In this document: in pieces, positions 17,414-25,900 of the stretch
Layout: the number at the start of each line of letters is the position of its first letter
Numbering within the stretch: position 1 is the first letter of the stretch
Origin: Prolixibacter bellariivorans ATCC BAA-1284
Lineage (GTDB): Bacteria; Bacteroidota; Bacteroidia; Bacteroidales; Prolixibacteraceae
DNA: 64,000 nucleotides
Direction: 5' to 3'
Assembly (NCBI RefSeq): GCF_000621705.1
Contig: NZ_JHXO01000001.1
Coordinates: 62,001 to 126,000 of the forward strand
Position numbers and translations under genes: made by a program
Notes under the pieces: model-generated
Told to the model about the DNA's origin: nothing
Database searches by the model: none
The model's input: the letters and a program-made list of their open reading frames with translations, nothing else

Positions 17414-17917
17414 ATGAGTTTGATTTATAAAATCGGAATCATGATTGCGCTGTTGTTAACCTCGCTGGTTTCCAACGGGCAAAGTAAATCGTACCGGATT
17501 TACAACGAATTTGATCATCAGGACGGCTTCTCCTGGTTTTCCGTATCGAAAAGCATGCTCGATGTGGTGGACCTGACACTAGACGATGAGAACAAAAAAG
17601 TGACCGGCGATTTGAAAGAAATCCGGGTGATGGTTTTCAATCCGAAAAAGGCGGAACTGCACAAAAACTTTTACCGGATGATGAACCATAAGCTTTCGCG
17701 AATGCACTATAAAAAGGCGGAACCTGAAGACAGCGATCCGTCCGATAATGTTACTTTTTGGATCAAAGGCAACAAGCGAAAAGTGCGCGAATGTCACATT
17801 GTTATCGGGAACGATAATCCGAATGGATTGAACTGCCTCATCTCTTTTTATGGTGACATGGATGTCCGTAACCTCGATGAGTTGAAATCGATCGGCGAAA
17901 GCCAGATAGACCTTTAA
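17414..17917 (+). CDS. DUF4252-like exported protein
   Basis: 167 residues with a signal peptide (about 1-22, ending SNGQ). The mature part, with DGFSWFSVSKSML, DLKEIRVMVFNP and a C-terminal region ending LISFYGDMDVRNLDELKSIG, matches the pattern of the DUF4252 family, small periplasmic or surface proteins of Bacteroidota without known activity. It lies between two PspC genes, 45 bases after the first and 21 before the second, so it belongs to the same operon and probably the same membrane-stress response. No lipobox Cys is present. Confidence 0.75.
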   Translation: MSLIYKIGIMIALLLTSLVSNGQSKSYRIYNEFDHQDGFSWFSVSKSMLDVVDLTLDDENKKVTGDLKEIRVMVFNPKKAELHKNFYRMMNHKLSRMHYKKAEPEDSDPSDNVTFWIKGNKRKVRECHIVIGNDNPNGLNCLISFYGDMDVRNLDELKSIGESQIDL

Positions 17918-17938
17918 TCGACAAAATTTTAGTTAGCT

Positions 17939-18148
17939 ATGCAGAAAAGATTAACCCGGTCGTATCACAAAAGCTTACTTGGTGTATGCGGCGGCATTTC
18001 CGAATATTTGAATCCACAAATGGACCCGGTATTTGTGCGAATAGCCTGGGTCGTATTATCATTTATAAATCCGCTGATGGTAGTGCTCTATTTCGTACTG
18101 GCCATCATTATGCCCGAACCTGACTATCGTTATCATAGCGGGTACTAG
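17939..18148 (+). CDS. small PspC domain protein
   Basis: 69 residues that are almost only a PspC domain: RLTRSYHKSLLGVCGGISEYL, DPVFVRIAWVVLSF and a final membrane helix ending LAIIMPEP. It is the second PspC of the operon; the pairing of one long and one minimal PspC suggests they may interact in the membrane, but that is inference. It is the last gene before the terminator. Confidence 0.9.
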   Translation: MQKRLTRSYHKSLLGVCGGISEYLNPQMDPVFVRIAWVVLSFINPLMVVLYFVLAIIMPEPDYRYHSGY

Positions 18149-18172
18149 TCCGGCTTTCGGGCAAACCTTTGA

Positions 18173-18208
18173 AGAGGCAGTTTTTCGAATGCACTGCCTC
18201 TTTTTTTG
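18173..18208 (+). terminator. terminator of the PadR-PspC operon
   Basis: Perfect 9-bp stem AGAGGCAGT / ACTGCCTCT followed by seven T. Confidence 0.9.
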
Positions 18209-18314
18209 TTTTCTAACTTCCGCTTCTGAGCACTCCCTCGCATTTTTATATCCTCAAATCGGATAACCGCTGGTTCCATTTAGAATTTTAACACTTTATC
18301 CGTTGTAATTTTCC

Positions 18315-18322
18315 TAAGTTTG
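18315..18322 (+). promoter_or_regulatory. candidate -7 element of the nuclease lipoprotein gene
   Basis: TAAGTTTG matches TAnnTTTG exactly, 66 bases before ATG 18389. A well-spaced TTG is missing. Confidence 0.4.
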
Positions 18323-18388
18323 GGGCTACCAATGATTAACTGACAGAAAACTCCCCCGTTTCAGCGAGTTTTAGAGGATTTTTATGAT

Positions 18389-19885
18389 ATGAAGAAACTA
18401 CCGACAAATCTGCAACGATGGCTGTTCATGGCCTTCGTTATTCTGGCCGTGGCCAGCTGTACAAAAAATGACACACCGGTTACCCCAACCGACGGCAATC
18501 AAACCGGCACCGATTCGGGTTCCGATTCTAATTCAGATTCCGGCTCACAACCAGGAACGAATACCGATCCTTTTTCGATAACCGAAACTTTCGAAAGTGG
18601 CCAAAAAACGGCATATGCAGACGCAGATGTAACGTTAAGCACCGGCAGTTGGCAAATGGATGATGCACTCCTCGGAAATCTATCCAGCGATGCCAAAGAC
18701 GGTAATCAATCAGTGCGTTTGCGTAATGGAAGTATTGCGATGAATTTTGACATCAATGGTGTGAAAATGCTTTATGTGAAACATGCAAAATTCGGAAGCG
18801 ACGGTAATTCCACCTGGCAGTTGATGATATCGGACGATGGCGGCTCGACATACACTCAAATCGGAAGCGACATTTCCGAAACGTCCACCACACTGAAAAC
18901 CGATTCGTTCAGCATCAGTGATACGCTGGCAGTACGGTTTAAAATCATGAAATCCGGCGACAACCGGGTCAATCTCGACGATATTACGTTCAAAGGAATC
19001 GGCAATCCCGGCGTTTCCGTTTCGGAGCCCGATACGACCTCAACCGGTGGCGGAGGAGGTTCGACATCGGATGCAGCTGAACCAAGAAATGTAACCGTCG
19101 GAAGCGACGCGCCTCCCACATCAGGCGACAACAGCAACATGTTGTTGGGAAATCCGTCAGACGCCGTTAATTCCATCGTATCGAAAGACAATTACCTCAT
19201 CGACATGGGTTATTACACCGAGTCGTACAGTGCGAGCCGGGCTGAGCCCAACTGGGTCAGCTGGCACCTCGATGCTTCGAACATTACCCGTGCCGTGAGC
19301 CGGCAGGATAATTTCGCCGCGTGGGCCGATTTGCCCTCCGACTGGTTCCAGGTGCAGGATAACAGCTACCACGGGAGTGGTTTCGACCGGGGACACAACT
19401 GCCCTTCGGCCGACCGGACCAGCTCCTACGACGCCAACTCTGCTACTTTTCTCATGACCAATATGATTCCCCAGGCTCCCAATAACAACCAGCATACCTG
19501 GGCCGACCTGGAGAATTACCTGCGCGATGAAGTCAGGAATAAAGGCTACGAAATCTACATCATCATGGGGTCTTACGGGGAAGGCGGAAGTGGCTATTAC
19601 GGAACCACGGTGAACACCATCGATAACGGAAACATTACCGTGCCGTCCCATATCTGGAAAATTGCGGTCATGCTCAAAACCGGCGACAACGATTTGAGCC
19701 GCATCGATTCCAATACAACCGTTTTGGCGGTAAATACACCCAACACGAATAATATTGATGCCGACTGGACCAAGTACATTGTCACCGTAAGGGACATTGA
19801 AAAAGCCACCGGATACAACTTCCTGTCGGAGTTGCCGCAATCGGTGCAGGACGCCATCGAAACAAAAACTTACTCGCCCAACTAA
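18389..19885 (+). CDS. lipoprotein with DNA/RNA non-specific endonuclease (NUC1) domain
   Basis: 498 residues. Lipobox VASC puts the acylated Cys at 24, followed by a Ser/Asp/Gly-rich linker to about 60. Residues 62-205 form a beta-sandwich module (WQLMISDDGGSTY; VNLDDITFKG) and a glycine-rich linker follows. The nuclease domain covers about 268-490: the beta-beta-alpha-metal signature DRGHNCPSADR carries the catalytic His336, and NNNQHTWADLE holds the expected Mg-binding Asn. This is the complete active site of the Serratia-type family, so the enzyme should cut DNA and RNA. Lipid anchoring suggests action at the cell surface, for scavenging nucleotides or phosphate (inference). It is a single-gene unit with its own terminator. 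Confidence 0.9.
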   Translation: MKKLPTNLQRWLFMAFVILAVASCTKNDTPVTPTDGNQTGTDSGSDSNSDSGSQPGTNTDPFSITETFESGQKTAYADADVTLSTGSWQMDDALLGNLSSDAKDGNQSVRLRNGSIAMNFDINGVKMLYVKHAKFGSDGNSTWQLMISDDGGSTYTQIGSDISETSTTLKTDSFSISDTLAVRFKIMKSGDNRVNLDDITFKGIGNPGVSVSEPDTTSTGGGGGSTSDAAEPRNVTVGSDAPPTSGDNSNMLLGNPSDAVNSIVSKDNYLIDMGYYTESYSASRAEPNWVSWHLDASNITRAVSRQDNFAAWADLPSDWFQVQDNSYHGSGFDRGHNCPSADRTSSYDANSATFLMTNMIPQAPNNNQHTWADLENYLRDEVRNKGYEIYIIMGSYGEGGSGYYGTTVNTIDNGNITVPSHIWKIAVMLKTGDNDLSRIDSNTTVLAVNTPNTNNIDADWTKYIVTVRDIEKATGYNFLSELPQSVQDAIETKTYSPN

Positions 19886-19906
19886 CCATAGTCGATAAAA
19901 ACACCG

Positions 19907-19940
19907 AAACGGCCGGGAGATATTTCCGGCCGTTTTTTCT
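19907..19940 (+). terminator. terminator of the nuclease gene
   Basis: AACGGCCGGgA / TCCGGCCGTT stem followed by TTTTTTCTTTT. Confidence 0.9.
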
Positions 19941-20017
19941 TTTACAGGAAATTCCTTTCGACCGTCGCCCTCCCCTGGCCCACTTTCTTTACCGAAAAGT
20001 TCGCCGAACAAGCGCCG

Positions 20018-20291
20018 GAGTTCTTCGAACGGCTCGCTGAGTTCTCTGCACGCCTCCCGACTGTCATTGCAGCAGTCACGACTGCCATTGAGTCAGTCAA
20101 GGAGTTCTCTGCATAAACCTTCGAGTTCTTTGAACGGGAACACAAGTACTTTGCATGACCTTCGGAGTAGTTTGAACGACAAGCTGAGTTCTTCGAACCA
20201 CGAACCGAGTAGTTTGCAGCTCCACCCGACCTCTTTGAACCAAACGTGGAGTAGTTTGTACGAGTTCTGAATGTCCCTGAAACAGATTTAA
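20018..20291. repeat. array of about 13 degenerate 21-bp dyad repeats
   Basis: Thirteen units of 20-22 bases (most exactly 21) follow one another without interruption. Each starts with an 11-base core of the form GTTC-TTT-GAAC or GTAG-TTT-GAAC and ends with about ten unconserved bases, often finishing GA. Clear cores lie at 20020 (GTTCTTCGAAC), 20125 (GTTCTTTGAAC), 20167 (GTAGTTTGAAC), 20188 (GTTCTTCGAAC) and 20251 (GTAGTTTGTAC). The best cores are inverted repeats, GTTC-N3-GAAC. The units around 20061-20103 are the most diverged. The 21-base period equals two DNA helical turns and also seven codons, so both strands give heptad-repeat peptides when translated, but no start, signal or known fold supports a gene. 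Confidence 0.75.
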
Positions 20292-20677
20292 ACAATCTAT
20301 TCACTCAGCGATGAAGTAGTTGTGTCAGCGTAGGCAGACATGTCAGCGGCACTCGTTGGCTGGATTTTTATCTACTCACCCCATCCGGACTGCGTCCGAA
20401 TTGCCCCTCTCTACAAGTAAAGATGGGCGGCGGCCGGTGATGGCATCGACGTTTGTATTTCCATTTTTCCCGATAGGATACCAGGTTGTTTTTGGAAATG
20501 ATGCCTTGCCAATTCGCAGCGGCGTGAGTCCTTCTCTATGATTAGAGAAGGGTTGGGATGAGTAGAACATTCCCGCGGCGTCGCCACCGGCCTTAATTAA
20601 TCCGGGGCTCATTCTTCTTTTCTCCCTTTCCCTGCTTCTCCTTTTTTCGTACCTTATTCTTACTAAAACCGCTGGTC
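20292..20677. other. non-coding region after the repeat array
   Basis: 386 bases without a supported gene. It holds the inverted-repeat element at 20371-20566. Short frames here overlap the hairpins, lack known features and are not called. Confidence 0.5.
20371..20566. repeat. MITE-like inverted-repeat element
   Basis: TCTACTCACCCCATCC at 20371-20386 faces GGTTGGGATGAGTAGA at 20551-20566 in inverted orientation, matching at 14 of 16 positions. Just inside the right end lies a perfect hairpin, CCTTCTCTA / TAGAGAAGG, at 20530-20551; just inside the left end CCCTCTCTACAAGTAAAGATGGG is a decayed version. No transposase frame is inside and no target-site duplication is evident. It may be a non-autonomous mobile element or an intergenic repeat of the genome. 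Confidence 0.5.
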
Positions 20678-20905
20678 ATGAATACATCACGAAGAAATAA
20701 CCGGCGAATCACCTGGCTGGGCCTGGCTGTTCTATCGGCCATTGCGGGCCTCATGCTAATGGTGATTTCCCGCTACGACCCTTCGCTGCTGTTCCTGTCC
20801 GGACTCTTCATCGGTGTTTCGCTCTGCATCACCATCCGTTTGTTCTTCAACTCCCGCTCGAAAAAACCACAGAACCTTCCCCGTGAAAACGACGATTCGC
20901 CCTAA
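20678..20905 (+). CDS. small two-helix membrane protein, unknown function
   Basis: 75 residues: a basic N-terminus (TSRRNNRRI), two hydrophobic segments (about 13-31 and 36-55) and a basic, polar tail ([13 protein letters not shown]). The charge pattern and codon use are those of a real small membrane protein, and it lies 38 bases in front of rdgB on the same strand. I do not recognise the family. It could be the first gene of the rdgB-yfhO-porZ-recO run. Confidence 0.55.
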   Translation: MNTSRRNNRRITWLGLAVLSAIAGLMLMVISRYDPSLLFLSGLFIGVSLCITIRLFFNSRSKKPQNLPRENDDSP

Positions 20906-20943
20906 ATGCTTTACATTTGTGCCAAACGCATTTAAGGTCATTT

Positions 20944-21522
20944 ATGAAAAAACTCGTTTTTGCCACCAACAATCCACACAAACTGAGAGAACTTCGCGAA
21001 ATACTGGGTGAACAATTCGAACTGCTCAGCCTGAATGACATCGGCTGTACCGACGATATCCCGGAAACGGGTGATACGCTGGAAGCCAATGCCGCACAGA
21101 AATCGTTTTATATTTGGGAGCGCTATCAAATCAACTGCTTTGCCGACGATACCGGCCTCGAAATCGATGCGCTGAATGGCGAACCGGGGGTTTACTCGGC
21201 CCGCTATGCCGGTGAGGCAAAAGATGCCCGCGAAAATGTGAAGAAGGTATTGCGCCTGATGAATGGCGAAACGAACCGGACTGCCCGCTTCCGCACCGTT
21301 ATTTCGCTTATTATCGATGGGAAAGAAACGCAATTCGATGGAATAGTAGAAGGCGAAATACTCGATGAAACACGCGGTGATGCTGGTTTTGGTTACGACC
21401 CGATTTTCCTTCCGGAAGGAAAAGAAAAAGCGTTTGCCGAGATGGAAGCCGACGAAAAGAACGAAATCAGTCACCGGGGCCGTGCCGTGGCCAAACTGGT
21501 CGACTACCTGATGAAAAACTAA
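20944..21522 (+). CDS. rdgB: XTP/dITP (non-canonical purine NTP) diphosphatase
   Basis: A cytoplasmic house-cleaning enzyme of the HAM1/RdgB family that hydrolyses XTP, ITP and dITP to the monophosphates, keeping deaminated purines out of nucleic acids. Key segments in the 192 residues are [16 protein letters not shown] at the N-terminus, [24 protein letters not shown] near 65-88, [12 protein letters not shown] near 145 and SHRGRA near 178; these cover the Mg and base-binding residues. ATG 20944 starts exactly at the conserved N-terminus; an in-frame ATG at 20917 adds nine unconserved residues. yfhO begins 9 bases after it. Confidence 0.95.
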   Translation: MKKLVFATNNPHKLRELREILGEQFELLSLNDIGCTDDIPETGDTLEANAAQKSFYIWERYQINCFADDTGLEIDALNGEPGVYSARYAGEAKDARENVKKVLRLMNGETNRTARFRTVISLIIDGKETQFDGIVEGEILDETRGDAGFGYDPIFLPEGKEKAFAEMEADEKNEISHRGRAVAKLVDYLMKN

Positions 21523-21531
21523 ACCTCCATT

Positions 21532-23541
21532 ATGCAGCTAACGCGAAAAAAGACCTTGCTCATTTTGCTGGTGGCCGTGCTGGCCGCTTTCTGGCAGGTG
21601 GCCTTTTTTCGCAACACGCTCAAGTGGGACGCCCTCGATATTTCCTTTCCGTGGCGATTCATCATCACCGCTACGGCCTGGCACGGTGAGTTGCCTTTGT
21701 GGAATCCATTCCAGTTTTTGGGATTTTCGCAGCACAGCGACCCGCAAACCTGGTATCCCATCTTCTGGCTGTTTGCCCTTGCCGGGAAATACACCCTTTA
21801 CTCACTGAGCCTGGAGTTTTTACTGCATATTTTTCTGGCGGGTTGGGGGATGTTTCGCTTGTCGCGAAGCCGTGGACTACTTCCGGAAGTCGCCCTCTTC
21901 TGTGCCATCGGGTACATGTTTTCGGGCTTCTTTGTGGGAAATGCCCAACACCTGGGCTGGATTATCAGCGGAGCCTGGTTGCCTTTTGTGCTCGAAGCGT
22001 ATCTCCGTTTCCTGGAAAAGGGAAAACCGCGCCACTTAGCATTGACGGTTCTTTACCTCTTTTTCCTGTTCACCGGAGGTTACCTCGCCTTTTTTGTCAC
22101 TACGGTTTATATTCTTCTGGGAATATTTCTGTGGCGTACCTACCGGGAAATCCGGAACAAGAATTTTGCACGGCTGACCCGCCAATGGAAAAGCCACCTG
22201 TTGCTCGGCGTTATCTTCGCTGCGGTTAGCGCGGTGGTATGGATTTCAATCCTCGACTTAATGCCGGTGATGCACCGCGGAAACGGCATCTCGCTGGATC
22301 GGGCTCTCTCCGTTCCGTTCTATCCGGTCGATCTGCTCTCGCTCTTTTTTCCCGCTGCCGAAAACTACAGTCGCACATTTTGGATTGGCGACCAGTCAAT
22401 GGTCAACGTTTTCTTTGGCATACTGCCGCTCGTGCTGTTCGTGAGCTGGCTTTTCACCAAAGGAAAGAAACGAACCGAATGGTGGTATTTCGCAGGAGCT
22501 ATTTTTTTCCTGGCCGTATCGCTGGGACAAAGCCTGCCGTTGCGCTCCTGGCTTTATTACACGCTGCCTTTGTTCAACTACTTCCGCATCCCGGCCCTTT
22601 TCCGGCTGTTTTTCGTGTTTTTTAGCCTGCTGCTGGCCGGGACATTCCTCAACCGGATGATCGCACATCACAAGCGCCGGTTGCGAAGAATGACGGCTGT
22701 TGCCCTCTTTGTTTTTCCGCTACTCGCCTCTCTCCTGCTCTTTTTCCTAACGGGAAAACTGGAAGACAAGGCACTACATGCTATCTTCCGACAAGCAGTG
22801 TTGGAGGAAATTCTTCTGTTCGTTTTCTGGTATTTCGTTCTCCGGATGAAAAAAGCGAACTGGAGACTGGTGATGCCCGGCCTTATTTTCATCGACATGT
22901 TGTTCGCTGTTCAAAGCAACATTCACATGTCAGTCATCGACGATTTTCGGCCGGCCCAAACCCAAGCCGAACTAAACCGGTTGCCCAAAGGTTTTCCTTT
23001 TCCGGATTTGAGCCAACGAATTGCCACCGTTCGCCAACGAACACCCGATATTCGTCCGCTGTGGCGGAATGTGCCAACTTTCTACAAGCAAATTAGTTTC
23101 GACGGTTATTCGCCGTACCAATACCGCAACTGGCTTGCACTCGAAGATTCGTCCGTTTTTCGGGTGGTTATCGACCATCCGTTGCTCTTCTTCCGGAAGG
23201 GAAATAACAACGATTCCACCCGAATTGCCATCACCGGATTTGGCGCTAATTACATCGAAGCAGATGTTTCGCTAAATGAACCTTCGGAACTAATTTATCT
23301 GCAGAATTTCAAAAACGGCTGGCAGGCTTTCATCGATGGCAAAGCGACAACGATTCAACCAGTCTACCGGGCCTTGATGAAGATTCCGGTTCCAGCCGGT
23401 GAGCATCACATCCGGCTCCGTTACCACCCGACGAAAGTGGTGGAAGCTTTTGCGGTGTCTGCCATCAGTTTTTTCCTGTTGGTGTTGTGGCTCCTTTGGG
23501 ACACTTTTCTGCGGAAGCAAAAAAAGAAAACGGTTGCCTGA
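21532..23541 (+). CDS. YfhO family multi-pass membrane protein
   Basis: 669 residues with a dozen or so membrane helices from residue 8 to about 470, then a C-terminal soluble domain. The N-terminal loop after helix 1 (WDALDISFPWRF, WNPFQFLGFS, DPQTWYPIFW) has the acidic and aromatic pattern of GT-C-fold proteins related to YfhO, which in Gram-positives helps glycosylate lipoteichoic acid. The C-terminal LIYLQNFKNGWQAFIDG and PVPAGEHHIRLRYHP segment and a last helix are typical of the family. A membrane glycosyltransferase acting on an envelope polymer is the likely role. It sits between rdgB and porZ; nearness to the T9SS gene may be more than chance because that system attaches proteins to a lipopolysaccharide. 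Confidence 0.85.
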   Translation: MQLTRKKTLLILLVAVLAAFWQVAFFRNTLKWDALDISFPWRFIITATAWHGELPLWNPFQFLGFSQHSDPQTWYPIFWLFALAGKYTLYSLSLEFLLHIFLAGWGMFRLSRSRGLLPEVALFCAIGYMFSGFFVGNAQHLGWIISGAWLPFVLEAYLRFLEKGKPRHLALTVLYLFFLFTGGYLAFFVTTVYILLGIFLWRTYREIRNKNFARLTRQWKSHLLLGVIFAAVSAVVWISILDLMPVMHRGNGISLDRALSVPFYPVDLLSLFFPAAENYSRTFWIGDQSMVNVFFGILPLVLFVSWLFTKGKKRTEWWYFAGAIFFLAVSLGQSLPLRSWLYYTLPLFNYFRIPALFRLFFVFFSLLLAGTFLNRMIAHHKRRLRRMTAVALFVFPLLASLLLFFLTGKLEDKALHAIFRQAVLEEILLFVFWYFVLRMKKANWRLVMPGLIFIDMLFAVQSNIHMSVIDDFRPAQTQAELNRLPKGFPFPDLSQRIATVRQRTPDIRPLWRNVPTFYKQISFDGYSPYQYRNWLALEDSSVFRVVIDHPLLFFRKGNNNDSTRIAITGFGANYIEADVSLNEPSELIYLQNFKNGWQAFIDGKATTIQPVYRALMKIPVPAGEHHIRLRYHPTKVVEAFAVSAISFFLLVLWLLWDTFLRKQKKKTVA

Positions 23542-23583
23542 CGCGATTTTTTTAACTTGGGGCAAGAAAACAAACCTGACGGA

Positions 23584-25896
23584 ATGCACAAACGAATTTA
23601 CCTTCTCCTGCTTTTACTGGTTACCGGAATCACCCAGGCCCAGGTGCCTTTGTATCACTGGCGTTCGCATCTTTCGTTCAACGATGTGATAGCCGTGACC
23701 GAAGCCGACGGAAAAGTGTTTGCGGCGACCAGCCAGGGACTTTTCAGCTATAACCAGAGCGATAACAGCGTAGAAACCTTCACCCGGGTGGAAGGATTAT
23801 CGGATGCCGGAATCTCGGCCATCGGCTGGTCGGATGCGGCAGGCATGCTGGTGATCGGTTATTCCAACGGCAACATCGATTTGCTGGAGGGAGAAACCAT
23901 TCACAACATTTCCGCCATCAAACGGAAGACCAACCTCACCCGGAAATCCATTAACCAAATCACTACCGATGGCAGCGATGCTTACCTCAGTTGCGGCTTC
24001 GGCATCGTGAAACTGAACCTGGAGAAACGAGAAATCAGCGAAACCTGGCTGATTGGAAATGGTGGCGCTTCGGTGATGGTGAATGCGCTGACCATCGATA
24101 ATACGTACTATTGGGCAGCTACCGCCAACGGAATTTACCGGGCGCGAAAAGACGAACCCAACCTGCAGGATTACGCCAACTGGGAACAACAAACCTCGGT
24201 TCCGGGTTCCACCGACGACTTTACCGCCATCGCTTCTTTTCAGAACGAAGTGTATGCTTTCGATAATACAGCCAAACAACTATATCGCTGGAACGGAAAT
24301 TACTGGCAAACAGCTTTTACCGGCATCAACGATTGTCTGAACCTGACCAGTAGTGACGACCAACTGGTGATAACCCGAAGCGGGTCGGTTGATGTGTTCA
24401 ATGGCTCTTCGCTTTCGTCCATCACCACCTACAGTCCGGAAATCGTGCAGTGGCAAACCATTTCGCCCTCCGATGCATTTGCCGGAAACGGAGGCAATCT
24501 TTGGATCGGTGACAGCAAATTTGGAATGGTTGAGCGAACCGCGGGTGGCAGCTTTCAGCAAATCATTCCCGATGGCCCGGCTGACAATTTGGGCGCTTCA
24601 CTCTCTTCAGGCGACGGGACCGTTTTTGCCGCCACCGGTTCCAAAAGCGGCGACGTATTCCTGCCCGCTGAAGTTCATCTTCTGAGCAATGGCGAGTGGC
24701 ACACCATCAACGCTAATACCACGACGAATCTCGACAATGTAAACGATTTGGTTCGTGTGGCTTCCGTACCCGGAAATCCCGATAGGTTTTACGGTGCTTC
24801 GTGGGGAAAAGGATTGATTGCGTTCGATAATCTCCAGGCAACGGCACATTACGATGCTTCCAACTCGCCACTGGAAGCTTACGGTGATAATCTGTGCTGG
24901 ATTGGCGGCCTGTCGTTCGATCGCAACAACAACCTCTGGATGACCAATGCATTCGTCGAGCACCAGGTGAAAGTGCTGAAAGAAGACGGTAGCTGGGTCA
25001 GCCTGAAATATCCGGGACTGGAAAGCACCGACAATTTTGTGGGCGATATTCTGGCTACAAAATCAGGCATTAAATGGGTTATCATTACCAACGTGGGTTT
25101 GTTTGCTTTCGATGACAACCGCACCATAGACGACCAGACCGACGACAAATACCGGAAGCTAACGGTGAGAAGCGTCTTCTCCAACAACGAAACCACCATC
25201 TCCAGGCTCTATTCCAACATCCAGTGCATGACCGAAGACCACGATGGCGCACTTTGGGTGGGAACCGGGAAAGGCGTGGTGGAATATTACAATCCCGATA
25301 AGGTTTTCGACACCTCCGACTTTTACGGCATCCAACCCGGCGTTGATTTGGGTGACGGCCTCTATCACCCGCTGCTGGAAAAAGAAGTAGTGACTTCGAT
25401 TGCAGTGGATGGCGGCAACCGGAAATGGTTCGGAACGAAAAACTCCGGGGCCTTTCTCTTCTCGGATGACGGGCAAACACTCATTCGTCAGTTCAATACT
25501 GACAATTCGCCGCTTCTCTCCAACAACATTAAGTCGATAACCATCAATGCGAAGAATGGCGAAGTATTCTTTGCAACCGATTACGGCATCCAGTCGTACA
25601 TGAGCGATGCATCGGGCGGCAACCAAACATTCGAGAATGTCTACGTGTTTCCTAACCCGGTGAGGGAAACGTACCACGGCGATATTACCATCGACGGCCT
25701 GATGGACCAATCCACCGTGAAGATTACCGACATTGCCGGCAACCTGGTTTTCCAGACCACGTCGAATGGTGGCCGAGCCATCTGGAACGGAAAAGATTCC
25801 TACGGACGCCGTGTGAACACCGGCGTGTACCTGGTCTTCTGCTCCGACCAGAACGGCGATCAGAGTTTTGTTTCCAAACTGCTTTTTATCCGGTAA
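23584..25896 (+). CDS. porZ: type IX secretion system protein PorZ
   Basis: 770 residues. A signal peptide (MHKRIYLLLLLL ... TQAQ) is followed by VPLYHWRSHLSFNDV, the characteristic PorZ N-terminus, then two beta-propeller regions with repeated short blades (VFAATSQGLFSYN; LWVGTGKGVVEY; KWFGTKNSGAFLF). The C-terminal 80 residues (VYVFPNPVRETYHGDITI ... GVYLVF) form a T9SS sorting-like domain. In Porphyromonas gingivalis PorZ sits on the cell surface in the attachment complex with PorU, PorV and PorQ and delivers anionic LPS to cargo. Its presence implies a working type IX system elsewhere in the genome. ATG 23584 opens the signal peptide; a TTG at 23557 is less likely. recO starts 4 bases after its stop. 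Confidence 0.9.
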   Translation: MHKRIYLLLLLLVTGITQAQVPLYHWRSHLSFNDVIAVTEADGKVFAATSQGLFSYNQSDNSVETFTRVEGLSDAGISAIGWSDAAGMLVIGYSNGNIDLLEGETIHNISAIKRKTNLTRKSINQITTDGSDAYLSCGFGIVKLNLEKREISETWLIGNGGASVMVNALTIDNTYYWAATANGIYRARKDEPNLQDYANWEQQTSVPGSTDDFTAIASFQNEVYAFDNTAKQLYRWNGNYWQTAFTGINDCLNLTSSDDQLVITRSGSVDVFNGSSLSSITTYSPEIVQWQTISPSDAFAGNGGNLWIGDSKFGMVERTAGGSFQQIIPDGPADNLGASLSSGDGTVFAATGSKSGDVFLPAEVHLLSNGEWHTINANTTTNLDNVNDLVRVASVPGNPDRFYGASWGKGLIAFDNLQATAHYDASNSPLEAYGDNLCWIGGLSFDRNNNLWMTNAFVEHQVKVLKEDGSWVSLKYPGLESTDNFVGDILATKSGIKWVIITNVGLFAFDDNRTIDDQTDDKYRKLTVRSVFSNNETTISRLYSNIQCMTEDHDGALWVGTGKGVVEYYNPDKVFDTSDFYGIQPGVDLGDGLYHPLLEKEVVTSIAVDGGNRKWFGTKNSGAFLFSDDGQTLIRQFNTDNSPLLSNNIKSITINAKNGEVFFATDYGIQSYMSDASGGNQTFENVYVFPNPVRETYHGDITIDGLMDQSTVKITDIAGNLVFQTTSNGGRAIWNGKDSYGRRVNTGVYLVFCSDQNGDQSFVSKLLFIR

Positions 25897-25900
25897 ACCA

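Noticed and set aside
19157-20011. 284-codon minus-strand frame opposite the nuclease gene
   Set aside because: It mirrors the nuclease coding frame in a G+C-rich stretch and runs through the nuclease terminator. The + strand protein has a complete lipobox and active site.
20067-20270. 67-codon + strand gene encoding a heptad-repeat protein (and a 120-codon frame on the minus strand)
   Set aside because: Both follow automatically from a 21-base repeat lacking stop codons; no signal peptide, homologue or promoter supports them, and the repeat lengths of 20 and 22 bases shift the frame at the edges.
20018-20291. CRISPR array
   Set aside because: Units are 21 bases with an 11-base core; repeats differ from each other and the free parts are only about ten bases. 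No cas genes are near.
20320-20612. Small genes of 73-78 codons in the inverted-repeat region
   Set aside because: They lie over the inverted-repeat ends and hairpin and have no protein features.
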